Assembly: GCF_003240585.1 (NCBI RefSeq) | Contig: NZ_PCDP01000083.1 | Span: 1-52,688, forward strand | Direction of reading: 5' to 3' | DNA length: 52,688 nucleotides | Source: Arminella tubonensis | GTDB taxonomy: Bacteria; Pseudomonadota; Alphaproteobacteria; Rhizobiales; Rhizobiaceae | The notes under the pieces: generated by a model | Told to the model about the DNA's origin: nothing | Seen by the model: the letters and a program-made list of their open reading frames with translations, nothing else | Databases searched by the model: none | Shown here: positions 33,839 through 42,414 of the stretch, in pieces | How the letters are laid out: each line of letters starts with the position of its first letter | Position numbering within the stretch: the stretch's first letter is position 1 | Position numbers and translations under genes: made by a program

Positions 33839-35320
33839 ATGGAACCCTCTTTGTCGGACCGGACGGCCAGAGCGAGTATCTGGACGGTTGGCAGCAAGCT
33901 TGTTTCGAAGGCGATAGATCTTGTAACGCTCCTCTGTCTGGCGCGGATGCTCGGTCCGTCGGATTTCGGGCTGGTTGCCATGGCCATGACGTCGGTCTTC
34001 ATCACCGAGGCGATCTTCGAACTGCCGGTGGGCGCAGCGCTGATCAGGGTCCCCGAGCTCACCAAGGACATGTTTGACACCGCGCTAACGCTCGGCATCC
34101 TCAGAGGTGTTTCGATTGCCGGACTTCTATGCTTGCTTGCCTATCCGCTGGCGCTTTTTTATCAGGAGCCAAAGCTCACGGCTTTGATATGCGTCCTGTC
34201 GCTGGCGCCTGTCATGCGTGGGCTGAGAAGCCCACGGATGATCCTTTACACGCGCCGGCTCGATTTTCGTCCGGATTTCGTCATGGACCTGTCAGCCAAG
34301 CTCACCTCTCTGATCGTTGCGGCGGGTGCTGCCTGGCTTACCGGGAGCTACTGGGCAATCGCCGCCGGCACAGTTGCGGGGCCAGCGCTCACCGTGAGCA
34401 TGTCCTATGTCTATTCGCCGCAATGGCCGCATCTGACGCTGAAGGAGTTGCATCGTTTTGCCCAAATGATCGGGTGGAACATGGTCTCGCAAGTCCTGCA
34501 AGCCTTGAACTGGCAGCTTGAGAAGATTCTGCTTCCCCGTTTCGTCGACCTTGCATCGTTCGGTCACTATTCGGTGTCGAACGACATCACCGGGGTGCCG
34601 TTTCAGGCCATCGTGCAACCGCTCTTTCGCCCGTTCCTCGTTGCTTTTTCGCATATGAACACCACGGAGAAACTGGGCGACGCTTACCTTAAGGCGTCGT
34701 CGGCCATCGTTGTCCTCGTGGCGCCCGTATTGTTGCTGATATCGATCCTGTCCGATGTGGTCGTCGATGTTCTGCTCGGACCATCGTGGCACAACTCCGC
34801 ATATCTTCTGCGATATTTGCCGCTAATTGCCATCCTCTCGCTTCCGACGATCCCGATCCCATCCATGGCCATGGTGGTCAACAGAATGCATTTCGTCACG
34901 ATCAAGAATATGTCGGATCTCGCCAGCAAGGCGGCTCTGGTGATCGTGCTCGGCTATGCCGCCGGGATGCAGGGAATAATTGTCGCCCAGGCCATAGCCG
35001 CGACGATCAGCTTGATCGTATCCATGTTCATCATGCGGTCGATGATAGACCTAACGCTTCTGCGTCAATGCAAGGAACTGGCAAGGCACCTCCTGCCTCT
35101 TGCTCTGATGAGCCTTTTCATTATTCCGGCGATTTACGTCCGGAAGTACGACCTTGGTTTCGTGCGTTTCACGTCGCTGTCCTGCGTAATGGGCGCACTG
35201 TCGATCATCGCCTACCTCGCCGGCATCTTCCTCACGTTCAAGATGTCCAATGCGACGCGTTCCGTCGAATACGATCTCATCGTCAGATTATTCAAGCACA
35301 AATTCAGACCCGCTGTGTAA
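33839..35320 (+). CDS. Wzx-like lipopolysaccharide/polysaccharide flippase
   Basis: A 493-residue membrane protein with about 12-14 hydrophobic segments. The N-terminus SLSDRTARASIWTVGSKLVS followed by RMLGPSDFGLVAMAMT is the hallmark start of Polysacc_synt_3/Wzx transporters (ExoT, WzxC). ATG 33839 is used; the TTG just before it adds one residue. It would flip undecaprenol-linked glycans or glycolipids across the inner membrane. It sits between the GMC oxidoreductase and a GT25 glycosyltransferase on one transcript. A flippase in place of an ABC or MFS exporter argues that the assembly-line product leaves the cell attached to a lipid-linked sugar. Confidence 0.88.
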   Translation: MEPSLSDRTARASIWTVGSKLVSKAIDLVTLLCLARMLGPSDFGLVAMAMTSVFITEAIFELPVGAALIRVPELTKDMFDTALTLGILRGVSIAGLLCLLAYPLALFYQEPKLTALICVLSLAPVMRGLRSPRMILYTRRLDFRPDFVMDLSAKLTSLIVAAGAAWLTGSYWAIAAGTVAGPALTVSMSYVYSPQWPHLTLKELHRFAQMIGWNMVSQVLQALNWQLEKILLPRFVDLASFGHYSVSNDITGVPFQAIVQPLFRPFLVAFSHMNTTEKLGDAYLKASSAIVVLVAPVLLLISILSDVVVDVLLGPSWHNSAYLLRYLPLIAILSLPTIPIPSMAMVVNRMHFVTIKNMSDLASKAALVIVLGYAAGMQGIIVAQAIAATISLIVSMFIMRSMIDLTLLRQCKELARHLLPLALMSLFIIPAIYVRKYDLGFVRFTSLSCVMGALSIIAYLAGIFLTFKMSNATRSVEYDLIVRLFKHKFRPAV

Positions 35321-35336
35321 CGGCCAGGGAGGATCG

Positions 35337-36122
35337 ATGAGCACTGTCCACATGACACCCAATTCCCAGACAATCTCAGCCAAGGTCATCAGTCTCAGCG
35401 GCAGCTTGAAGAGGCGGGACGCTGTTTCTTCGAATTTAGCGACTGCTAAATCGTTAAACTGGGAGTTTTTCGACGCGGCGACTTCGGACAGGCCGGTGGA
35501 GTTGATCGTCGACACCAAGAGGCAACTCGCCAAATGTGGCCGCGTATTGAGCAATGGCGAGATTGGCTGTTTTAAAAGCCACTTCGAGGTGTTGAAACAG
35601 TTCGTCGAAGGCGACGGGCGCGAGTGGCTGCTGGTCCTTGAGGACGACGTCTGGGTCGACCCCGAGTTCGATTTCCATTTGCTGACGAAAGAACTGGAAA
35701 AATTGCAGATCGATTGCCTGCGGCTTTTCGCACGCAGGATAAAAAGGGTCGACGTCGTCGGCTATTTTGGAGAGCAACAGGTGGTTCGCTTCAGAAGCGA
35801 CCCCTACGGGACGCAGGCCTATGTCATCAGCAGGGCAGGGGCTGCCCGGTTCCTTTCGACGATCAAGGCCATCGATATGCCGATCGACGTGGAGTTGGGG
35901 CGTTTTTGGAATCACGGACTGGCAATCTACGCGATCTTTCCTTTCCCCTGCGTCGAAAGAGCCTTCGTATCGACGCTCCTCCAGGAGCGGGAGCACAGCA
36001 AGGGTGCGGTCCAAAATCGCTCGCTGCGGCACTACATCTTTCGAATCGAGAACAAGTTTCACAAGGAAATGGCAAATCTACATTTTCGCTGGTCGCGGTT
36101 TTGGAAGCGTGGGGAATGTTGA
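35337..36122 (+). CDS. Glycosyltransferase family 25 (LPS galactosyltransferase-like)
   Basis: A 261-residue protein; ATG 35337 has GGGAGG six bases upstream and is chosen over the longer open frame from 35250, which overlaps the flippase gene. GT25 motifs are present: KVISLSGSLKRRD near residue 15, LSNGEIGCFKSHFEVLK near residue 65, LVLEDDVWVD near residue 95 with the acidic metal-binding pair, and PYGTQAYVISRAGA near residue 155. Family members such as LgtB and LpsA transfer galactose or related sugars in LPS synthesis. It is the last gene of the GMC-flippase-GT set, with 16 bp after the flippase stop. Acceptor and sugar are unknown. Confidence 0.85.
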   Translation: MSTVHMTPNSQTISAKVISLSGSLKRRDAVSSNLATAKSLNWEFFDAATSDRPVELIVDTKRQLAKCGRVLSNGEIGCFKSHFEVLKQFVEGDGREWLLVLEDDVWVDPEFDFHLLTKELEKLQIDCLRLFARRIKRVDVVGYFGEQQVVRFRSDPYGTQAYVISRAGAARFLSTIKAIDMPIDVELGRFWNHGLAIYAIFPFPCVERAFVSTLLQEREHSKGAVQNRSLRHYIFRIENKFHKEMANLHFRWSRFWKRGEC

Positions 36123-36296
36123 TCCGGCCTTCTTTCGCCGGCTGCAAGGCCATCTCGTAGGGGCCGGAGCCGTCAAAATGGTTCGCACCTGAACAATCTG
36201 GAATTCCATTCAATACGGACTTGCATCGAGAAGGAAATCATTTATATGACGTCCTCGTCAGCGAAACGAGTTCGCATGCTGCATGCGGACCTCTGT

Positions 36297-36370
36297 TGGG
36301 GAATAGTTCAACGGTAGAACGACGGACTCTGACTCCGTTAATCTTGGTTCGAATCCAGGTTCCCCAGCCA
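36297..36370 (+). tRNA. tRNA-Gln (anticodon CUG)
   Basis: 74 nt including an encoded 3' CCA. Acceptor arm TGGGGAA pairs with TTCCCCA, followed by GCCA. The anticodon stem ACGGA/TCCGT encloses CTCTGAC, which places CTG at positions 34-36 (reads CAG codons). The T arm contains GGTTCGAATCC. All arms fold normally. It is an isolated tRNA at the boundary between the glycan/assembly-line region and the patchier right part, so it could serve as an integration site, but I saw no second copy of its 3' end within the window. Confidence 0.95.
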
Positions 36371-36571
36371 ATTCTCGCTAAAACGCCGTAATTCCTTGAT
36401 TTTCCAGTCGTGCCGGATATCGTTTTGGCATCATTGGCGACCTGATGCCCAGAGCTGTAGCCCACAGGTGATGCCCACGCGAAAATTCCGTGGCGGCGTT
36501 GCAGGTGGCAGGCAAGGGCAACTACTCCATGGCAGTCCGCCACGACGTCGAGAACCTTACCCAAGCGGGAC

Positions 36572-36949
36572 ATGAAGCGGATGGGGCTAGGTTATCAATT
36601 ATCGATGGGAAGGCGAACGCTACAGGCTCGACGCGAACACCTCGACCCAAAAAGTCGAATAAATCAATTCGATATGGTTTTTGGCAAGGTCGATATGGGT
36701 CGGAAAGACAGGTATCTGGAAGAGGACTGCATGTGGTTCGACGTCATGCCTAAAGTTTCTGACGGTGGCCGAACCCAGTGTGTGACCACTGATGACATTC
36801 CGCTGAAGGACGTTCAGACTTCGCGAGGATCAGGCGAGGGATTTGAGATCGTGAGCCTCAAGCGTCGCCCTGTCGAAATGCGAGAACTTATGCCACCCAA
36901 AGAGTATCTCGATCCGGCAAAATGGGGATTTCCTATCAGCGAGAAATGA
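36572..36949 (+). CDS. Hypothetical small protein, doubtful
   Basis: A 125-residue open frame with a protein-like C-terminal half (DRYLEEDCMWFDVMPKVSD, then MPPKEYLDPAKWGFPI) and a poorer Arg-rich N-terminal part. There is no good ribosome binding site before ATG 36572; starts further in (36581 or within) are possible. No family recognised. It may be the remnant of a longer gene. Confidence 0.35.
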   Translation: MKRMGLGYQLSMGRRTLQARREHLDPKSRINQFDMVFGKVDMGRKDRYLEEDCMWFDVMPKVSDGGRTQCVTTDDIPLKDVQTSRGSGEGFEIVSLKRRPVEMRELMPPKEYLDPAKWGFPISEK

Positions 36950-37020
36950 CTTCATGAACCGGAGGTCAGTGACCGGAAATAAGTTCTTATCATTTATCGC
37001 GGCTGAGTGAATTGGCCGCC

Positions 37021-37059
37021 TCGGGCCATGACGCGCCCAGGCGTGGGTCGCAGTTGCGC
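37021..37059. repeat. 39-bp diverged repeat, copy 1
   Basis: Begins TCGGGCCATGACGCG and ends GTCGCAGTTGCGC. It matches 39944-39983 with about four differences and one one-base gap. The two copies lie in the same orientation on either side of the arylsulfatase gene, about 2.9 kb apart. Confidence 0.6.
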
Positions 37060-37362
37060 CACAAGCGGCCGCTGATTTAATTCCGCATCGAACTTCGCCT
37101 TCGTGGGGAATTACCACCACATTGGCGCACGGTGGCAGGTCGACTATCCTCAGATCCGCTCGTAGGTTGCCGTATGTTACAGTAACGTACTTCATTGGCG
37201 GCTAGTAATCTGAGACACTCCAGACACTTCTGTGGCCGTTTGATTAAATTGACGCATATGTCTACCGCATTGCTACCGAGGCTCACCACGAGAGACAATT
37301 AAAGACTGAAAAGTATCGGCCGCTTATCCGTTTTTGGTTACAGCCAATAGGAGCATCGAACG

Positions 37363-39762
37363 ATGAAAACGCGCGCCTACCTCGCAGTACTCGCCGCCAG
37401 TTGTTTTTCAGTCTTTCCCGCCGCCGCCCAACAGCAGGTGACCGGAACGCCCGGAGCACCGAGTGCCACGACCACGATCGACGGCCAGTCACTGCCGGCA
37501 GCGCCGCCGCCGTTCGGCGGGGTCATTAACCTCGACGCGCAGCACTCGACGCCCTGGTGGCCGCCGACCGTGGTCCCGCCGAAGGGCGCTCCGAACGTGC
37601 TGCTGATTATTACCGACGACGCAGGCTACGGCGTTTCGGGGACCTTCGGCGGTCTCATCCCGACCCCGACGCTCGACCAGATCGCGGCCAACGGCCTGCG
37701 TTATACCCAGTTCCATTCCACGGCGCTCTGCTCGCCGACCCGCGCGGCACTGATCACTGGGCGCAACCACCATTCGTCGGGCTTTGGGGTGATTGCCGAG
37801 CAAGCCACTGGGTTTCCGGGATACGATTCGATTATCGGTCCGGACAACGCCACGATCGGCAATATCCTGAAGGATCACGGCTATGCCACGTCATGGTTCG
37901 GCAAGAACCACAACACCCCCACTTACGCCTATTCGACCTCGGGTCCGTTCGATCAGTGGCCCTCGGGCATGGGATTCGACTATTTCTACGGCTTCATGGG
38001 TGGCGAAACCAACCAGTGGACGCCGTGGCTGTTCCGCGACCACACGCAGATCTTTCCGTGGAGGGACCAGCCCGGCTACAACCTGGTCACCGGCATGGCC
38101 GACGACGCCATCACCTACCTGCGCCAAATCGATGCCGTGACACCGGAGAAACCATTCCTCCTCTACTATGCGCCAGGTGCCACGCATGCCCCGCACCATC
38201 CGACCCAGGAATGGATCGACAAGTTCAAGGGCAAGTTCGACATGGGCTGGAACGCCATGCGCGACGAGATCTTCGCCAACCAGAAACGGCTCGGCGTGAT
38301 CCCGGAGAAGGCCCAACTGACCCCCTGGCCCGATGACCTGCCGAAGTGGGACACACTCGATGCCGACAGCAAGAAGATGTTCGCGCGTCAGGCCGAGGTC
38401 TTCGCCGCCTACGTCGCCTATGCCGACCACGAGATCGGCCGGGTGGTCGACGAGGTGCGCCGCCAAGGCAAGCTCGACAACACGCTGATCATCTACATCG
38501 AGGGCGACAACGGCACCAGCGCCGAGGGGTCAACCATCGGCACCGCCTTCGACTTGGCGGCGATCCAGGGCATCAACATGCCCGTCGCCGACCAGCTAAA
38601 GTACTACGATGCCTGGGGCTCGGACGTCACCACTCCGCACATGTCGGTCGCCTGGTCCTGGGCCTTCGACACGCCGTTCAAGTGGACCAAGCAGATCGCC
38701 TCGCACTTTGGCGGCACTCGCCAGGGCATGGCGATGTCCTGGCCTGGCCACATCACCGACAAGGGCGGCATCCGCAGCCAGTTCCACCACGTGATCGACA
38801 TCGTGCCGACGATTCTGGAAGCCGCCGGCATCGAGGCACCGCAAACGGTGAACGGAATCCCGCAGAAGCCGATCGAAGGCACCAGCATGGCCTATACCTG
38901 GGCCAAGGGCAGCGCCAACGTCCCGTCCACGCGCACAACCCAGTACTTCGAGATGTTCGGCGATCGCGCGATCTATCATGACGGCTGGATCGCCTCCACC
39001 ACGCCGCCGGCCGGGCCGTGGCTGCTCGGGCTCGGCAAGCTGCCCGATGTGCTCGATGGCTACAATTGGGAACTCTACGACCTGACCAAGGATTTCACGC
39101 AGTTCGACGATCTCGCCGCCAAGGAACCGGCGAAGCTCAAGGAGCTGCAGGATCTTTTCCTGGTGGAGGCCGCGAAGTACCACGTGTTCCCGCTGGACAA
39201 CAGGGTTGCCACGCGCTTCGGCCAACAGCCGAGCGCCACCGCGGGCCGGGACACGTTCACCTATACCGGCCAGCTGTCGGGTCTGCCGCCATCGGCTGCG
39301 CCCAGCCCGCTGAACCGATCCTACACGATCACTGCCGACATCGAGGTCCCGGAGGGCGGCGGCGAAGGCGTGATCAACACGCTCGGCGGCCGATTCGGCG
39401 GCTACGGCCTGTATCTGCTAAAGGGAAAACCGGTCTTCACCTACAATCTTCTGGGACTGGAGCGATTCCGCTGGGAAGGTACGGACGGGCTGACGCCGGG
39501 CAAGCATAGCATCGTCTTCGATTTCGCTTATGACGGGCCCGGCTTTGGCAAGGGCGGCACCGGCGTCCTGAGCGTCGATGGCACCGAGGCAGCCAAGCAG
39601 ACGATCCCACACACCATCCCTTTCGTGGCGACAATCGATGAATCCTTCGACGTGGGCATTGATACCCGCAGCCCGGTCGACGACAACGACTACCAAGTCC
39701 CGTTCCGTTTCACCGGCACGCTCGACAAGCTGACGGTCAAGGTCGGGCCGCCGCAGATCTAG
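37363..39762 (+). CDS. Secreted arylsulfatase (type I, formylglycine-dependent)
   Basis: A 799-residue enzyme with a clear Sec signal peptide (MKTRAYLAVLAASCFSVFPA, cleavage after AAA near residue 22). Metal-binding LLIITDDAGYG lies near residue 85, and the sulfatase signature CSPTRAALITGR gives C123 as the residue converted to formylglycine. GDNGTSAEGS near residue 385 is the second metal-binding loop. The last 130 residues form a beta-rich domain (VFTYNLLGLERFRWEG) as in long bacterial arylsulfatases. ATG 37363 has TAGGAG upstream. The gene is a single-cistron unit with its own hairpin terminator and is flanked by diverged repeats. It would release sulfate from esters in the periplasm or outside. 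No maturase gene is seen in the window. Confidence 0.93.
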   Translation: MKTRAYLAVLAASCFSVFPAAAQQQVTGTPGAPSATTTIDGQSLPAAPPPFGGVINLDAQHSTPWWPPTVVPPKGAPNVLLIITDDAGYGVSGTFGGLIPTPTLDQIAANGLRYTQFHSTALCSPTRAALITGRNHHSSGFGVIAEQATGFPGYDSIIGPDNATIGNILKDHGYATSWFGKNHNTPTYAYSTSGPFDQWPSGMGFDYFYGFMGGETNQWTPWLFRDHTQIFPWRDQPGYNLVTGMADDAITYLRQIDAVTPEKPFLLYYAPGATHAPHHPTQEWIDKFKGKFDMGWNAMRDEIFANQKRLGVIPEKAQLTPWPDDLPKWDTLDADSKKMFARQAEVFAAYVAYADHEIGRVVDEVRRQGKLDNTLIIYIEGDNGTSAEGSTIGTAFDLAAIQGINMPVADQLKYYDAWGSDVTTPHMSVAWSWAFDTPFKWTKQIASHFGGTRQGMAMSWPGHITDKGGIRSQFHHVIDIVPTILEAAGIEAPQTVNGIPQKPIEGTSMAYTWAKGSANVPSTRTTQYFEMFGDRAIYHDGWIASTTPPAGPWLLGLGKLPDVLDGYNWELYDLTKDFTQFDDLAAKEPAKLKELQDLFLVEAAKYHVFPLDNRVATRFGQQPSATAGRDTFTYTGQLSGLPPSAAPSPLNRSYTITADIEVPEGGGEGVINTLGGRFGGYGLYLLKGKPVFTYNLLGLERFRWEGTDGLTPGKHSIVFDFAYDGPGFGKGGTGVLSVDGTEAAKQTIPHTIPFVATIDESFDVGIDTRSPVDDNDYQVPFRFTGTLDKLTVKVGPPQI

Positions 39763-39774
39763 GCCGCTTCCGCA

Positions 39775-39807
39775 TTGGTGTCGGGGATATCGTGACCCCG
39801 ACACCAA
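39775..39807 (+). terminator. Hairpin terminator after arylsulfatase gene
   Basis: A perfect 12-bp stem, TTGGTGTCGGGG (39775-39786) with CCCCGACACCAA (39796-39807), and a 9-base loop, starting 12 bp after the TAG. No T-run follows, so termination strength is uncertain, but the stem is by far the strongest in the area. Confidence 0.65.
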
Positions 39808-40314
39808 GCCGCGTTTCCGCTATCGGCGGGGTCTACCAAATATCACTACAACCACGGCGAAGTGTCGCAAGCGCGGGTGCAACATCGCCTTCGCTTTTCG
39901 CATGGCCGGGATGGCCCAATGTTGCCACTAGCCAGCTTCCGCTTCGGGCCATGACGCGACCGAGGCGTAGGTCGCAATTGCGCGCCCTTATCAGTCGTAG
40001 TGGCAGAGCTTACCATTGCCCGAGAGCGGACTTCCGTTCGTTTAGACAATACTGCCTCCGGACACGATTTGCGGTCATCCAATCGACACGCCAAGGCCGC
40101 CTCTTTCCCTGGTAGTGACTCCAATCTCTGCAGGCCATGACTATCGGTCGATGGACACCTCAGAGCGTGTCGACCAGTCCTCCGGACAACCGCATGCCCT
40201 CTCGCTCCATCCTCGCGCAAGCTATCTGGGTGACTTTGGGTGATCACCCAACATGCCGTTAACTTCTTGTTAACTGTTCTTTCGCTACAGCCGTGAAACG
40301 CAAAATTAACAAAG
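39808..40314. other. Gene-free region between arylsulfatase and minC
   Basis: About 500 bp holding the second copy of the 39-bp repeat and, at its right end, an AT-rich stretch (GTTAACTTCTTGTTAACTG around 40258-40276) that is a likely minC promoter region; it contains two GTTAAC sites. I see no coding frame with a believable start. Confidence 0.4.
39944..39983. repeat. 39-bp diverged repeat, copy 2
   Basis: TCGGGCCATGACGCGACCGA onwards to GTCGCAATTGCGC. Same orientation as the copy at 37021. The differences are scattered, so the duplication is old or both are members of a dispersed intergenic family. Confidence 0.6.
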
Positions 40315-41049
40315 TTGAATGATGTGTTAACCCAACCCCGCCCAATCCGTCTTAAGGGACGATCTTTCCTCGCGCTCGCCTTGAGCCCCGAGATGCCGGT
40401 CGATGATTGGCTGGTCCGGTTGGATAATCTCGCGGCCCGATCCGCTGGTTTCTTCCTTCGGAAACCAATCGTACTCGACATGACTAACCTCGACATCGGA
40501 CAAGACGAGCTTCGAGATCTCGTGGCCAAGCTCGCGACGAGAAAAGTCCGCATCATGGGCATCGAGGGCGCGAAGGCTTCTTTGCTCGCTCCTGATCTGC
40601 CGCCCGCGTTGACCGACGGGAAAGGTACTTCCGACCTGGAAATACCCGCGGTCGAAGAGTCCTCTGCCCCGGCGGTGGCGGCAAATCTTGCACCGACGGT
40701 CTCGGCACCCTCGCGCTCTAATCCATCAGTGGTCGTAAGCCAGCCCGTTCGCTCGGGCCAGTCGCTTTACCATGCGGAAGGGGATGTAACTATCGTTGGT
40801 TCGGTGGCGTCTGGCTCCGAGGTGGTCGCGGGCGGCTCTATCCACATCTATGGGGCCTTAAGGGGCCGCGCCATGGCGGGGACCATGGGCCACTCCACGG
40901 CACGAATCTTTTGCAGGAAGTTGGAGGCGGAGCTGATCGCGATTGATGGCTTCTATCTGACGGCCGAGGATTTTGAACCAAGTTTGCGCGGGAAAGCAGT
41001 TCAGATCTGGCTTGAGGACGAAACCATAAAAGTGGCCGCGGTGATTTAA
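40315..41049 (+). CDS. minC: Septum site-determining protein MinC
   Basis: A 244-residue FtsZ-assembly inhibitor that, with MinD, blocks division near the poles. The N-terminal domain (GRSFLALALSPEMPVDDW) and the C-terminal beta-helix (DVTIVGSVASGSEVVAGG, then IHIYGALRGRAMAG) are both intact. GRAMAGTMGHSTARIFC is the MinD-binding and dimer region. The start is TTG 40315, which gives the family-like N-terminus (N-D-V-L-T); GTG 40324 is an alternative, and ATGs nearby are out of frame. First gene of minCDE. Confidence 0.93.
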   Translation: MNDVLTQPRPIRLKGRSFLALALSPEMPVDDWLVRLDNLAARSAGFFLRKPIVLDMTNLDIGQDELRDLVAKLATRKVRIMGIEGAKASLLAPDLPPALTDGKGTSDLEIPAVEESSAPAVAANLAPTVSAPSRSNPSVVVSQPVRSGQSLYHAEGDVTIVGSVASGSEVVAGGSIHIYGALRGRAMAGTMGHSTARIFCRKLEAELIAIDGFYLTAEDFEPSLRGKAVQIWLEDETIKVAAVI

Positions 41050-41080
41050 ATCGATGAGTTTGGAAAAAAATGGAGATGAT

Positions 41081-41896
41081 ATGGGCAAGGTCATAGTCGT
41101 TACGTCTGGCAAAGGCGGCGTCGGAAAAACGACGTCCACGGCCGCGTTGGGTGCAGCACTCGCGCAGAATGGCGCGAAGGTCGTGGTTGTAGATTTCGAT
41201 GTCGGCCTACGCAATCTCGATCTCGTCATGGGCGCGGAACGACGCGTCGTCTACGATCTCGTGAATGTCATCCAGGGTGAAGCGAAGCTCACGCAGGCCT
41301 TGATCCGTGACAAGCGCGTAGAGACACTGTTCCTGCTTCCGGCGTCACAAACCCGCGATAAGGACAACTTGACGCCTGAGGGCGTGGAAAAGGTCATCAC
41401 TGCCCTTAAGAACGCGTTCGACTGGGTCATCTGCGACAGTCCGGCGGGCATCGAACGCGGAGCGACGTTGGCAATGCGCCACGCGGATGTGGCCATCGTC
41501 GTCACCAATCCGGAAGTTTCCTCGGTTCGCGACTCGGATCGCATCATCGGCTTGTTGGACTCCAAGACGCTGAAGGCGGAGAATGGCGAGACGATGGAGA
41601 AGCACCTTCTTTTGACCCGTTACGATTCCGCGCGTGCTGAACGAGGCGACATGCTGAAGGTCGATGATGTGCTGGAAATCCTCTCAATCCCCCTTCTTGG
41701 TATCATTCCGGAGAGCATGGACGTACTGCGGGCCTCGAACATTGGTTCTCCCGTCACCTTGGCTGACGTCCGCAGTGCCCCGGCAATCGCGTACTTCGAG
41801 GCTGCCCGGCGGCTTAACGGCGAGGCGTTGCCGGTCGTTATCCCCGGAGACAAGCGAGGCTTGTTTGGGAAAATTTTCGGTAGGAGAGCCGCATGA
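41081..41896 (+). CDS. minD: Septum site-determining ATPase MinD
   Basis: A 271-residue membrane-associated ParA/MinD ATPase. The deviant Walker A motif GKGGVGKTT is at about residues 11-19, followed by VVVDFDVGLRNLDLVMG and the Walker B-type WVICDSPAGIERGA. The C-terminal amphipathic membrane-targeting helix KRGLFGKIFGRR is present. ATG 41081 is chosen since all MinD proteins begin at this point; the nine-residue upstream extension is not conserved. It recruits MinC and is regulated by MinE, whose start overlaps its stop. Confidence 0.96.
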   Translation: MGKVIVVTSGKGGVGKTTSTAALGAALAQNGAKVVVVDFDVGLRNLDLVMGAERRVVYDLVNVIQGEAKLTQALIRDKRVETLFLLPASQTRDKDNLTPEGVEKVITALKNAFDWVICDSPAGIERGATLAMRHADVAIVVTNPEVSSVRDSDRIIGLLDSKTLKAENGETMEKHLLLTRYDSARAERGDMLKVDDVLEILSIPLLGIIPESMDVLRASNIGSPVTLADVRSAPAIAYFEAARRLNGEALPVVIPGDKRGLFGKIFGRRAA

Positions 41897-42156
41897 ATCT
41901 CCTCCGAATGTTTTCCCGGCAGCAATCCGGAGCGGCCGCGCGCGAGCGACTTCAAATCCTGTTGGCGCATGATCGGGCCTCCACGGGCGATTCCGAACTT
42001 GTAACAAAGTTACGCGACGAAATACTCCGCGCGATTTCCAAGCATATGGAAGTCGACGCCGATAAGGTCAGCGTTAAATTAGAACGGGGTATCCCGGTGT
42101 CCACACTCTACGTCGACGTCGGAATCCCCCATGATGCGGAAAGGAAGGCGGCTTAA
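41893..42156 (+). CDS. minE: Cell division topological specificity factor MinE
   Basis: An 87-residue protein with the N-terminal membrane and anti-MinCD segment (MNLLRMFSRQQSGAAARERL) and the dimerisation domain containing the conserved MEVDADKVSVKLERG. It stimulates MinD ATPase and drives Min oscillation. The start overlaps the minD stop as ATGA with GTAGGAGAG ahead. The stop lies inside a 20-bp palindrome. Confidence 0.95.
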   Translation: MNLLRMFSRQQSGAAARERLQILLAHDRASTGDSELVTKLRDEILRAISKHMEVDADKVSVKLERGIPVSTLYVDVGIPHDAERKAA

Positions 42157-42164
42157 GCCGCCTT
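42145..42164. terminator. Perfect palindrome over the minE stop codon, probable terminator
   Basis: AAGGCGGCTTAAGCCGCCTT is a perfect 20-bp palindrome that can fold as an 8-bp stem with a TTAA tetraloop. The minE stop codon TAA forms part of the loop. No T-run follows, so it may act on RNA stability as much as on termination. Confidence 0.55.
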
Positions 42165-42414
42165 CACAACGACAAATCCTCTATGGGCGTCGCGCCAGCG
42201 TTTTATATGATTTTGTCAGGACCTGGGGACACGCCCTCATCTCGGACATAAAGTCCCACCAGGCGATCACTCGAAAACGGACGATGCAGTAGACTGGCGA
42301 GGCGGCATGTTTGCGCCCAGAAGCGGTCATGACGTATTGCCGCTGTTTGATGGGTGGTGGTAAACGACGGAATAAAGGAATTACCCACTGCGCCGAGAAA
42401 TCATGAGTTTTTGA

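Larger units (their letters stand above)
36371..37362. other. Sparse region between tRNA-Gln and arylsulfatase gene
   Basis: Nearly 1 kb with at most one weak gene (36572-36949, listed separately) and a 39-bp element at 37021 that recurs beyond the arylsulfatase gene. Composition is more AT-rich than the flanks. It looks like degraded accessory DNA. Confidence 0.4.

Noticed and set aside
39792..40115. 107-codon frame between the arylsulfatase and minC genes
   Set aside because: It starts inside the terminator hairpin, includes the dispersed repeat and does not look like protein.
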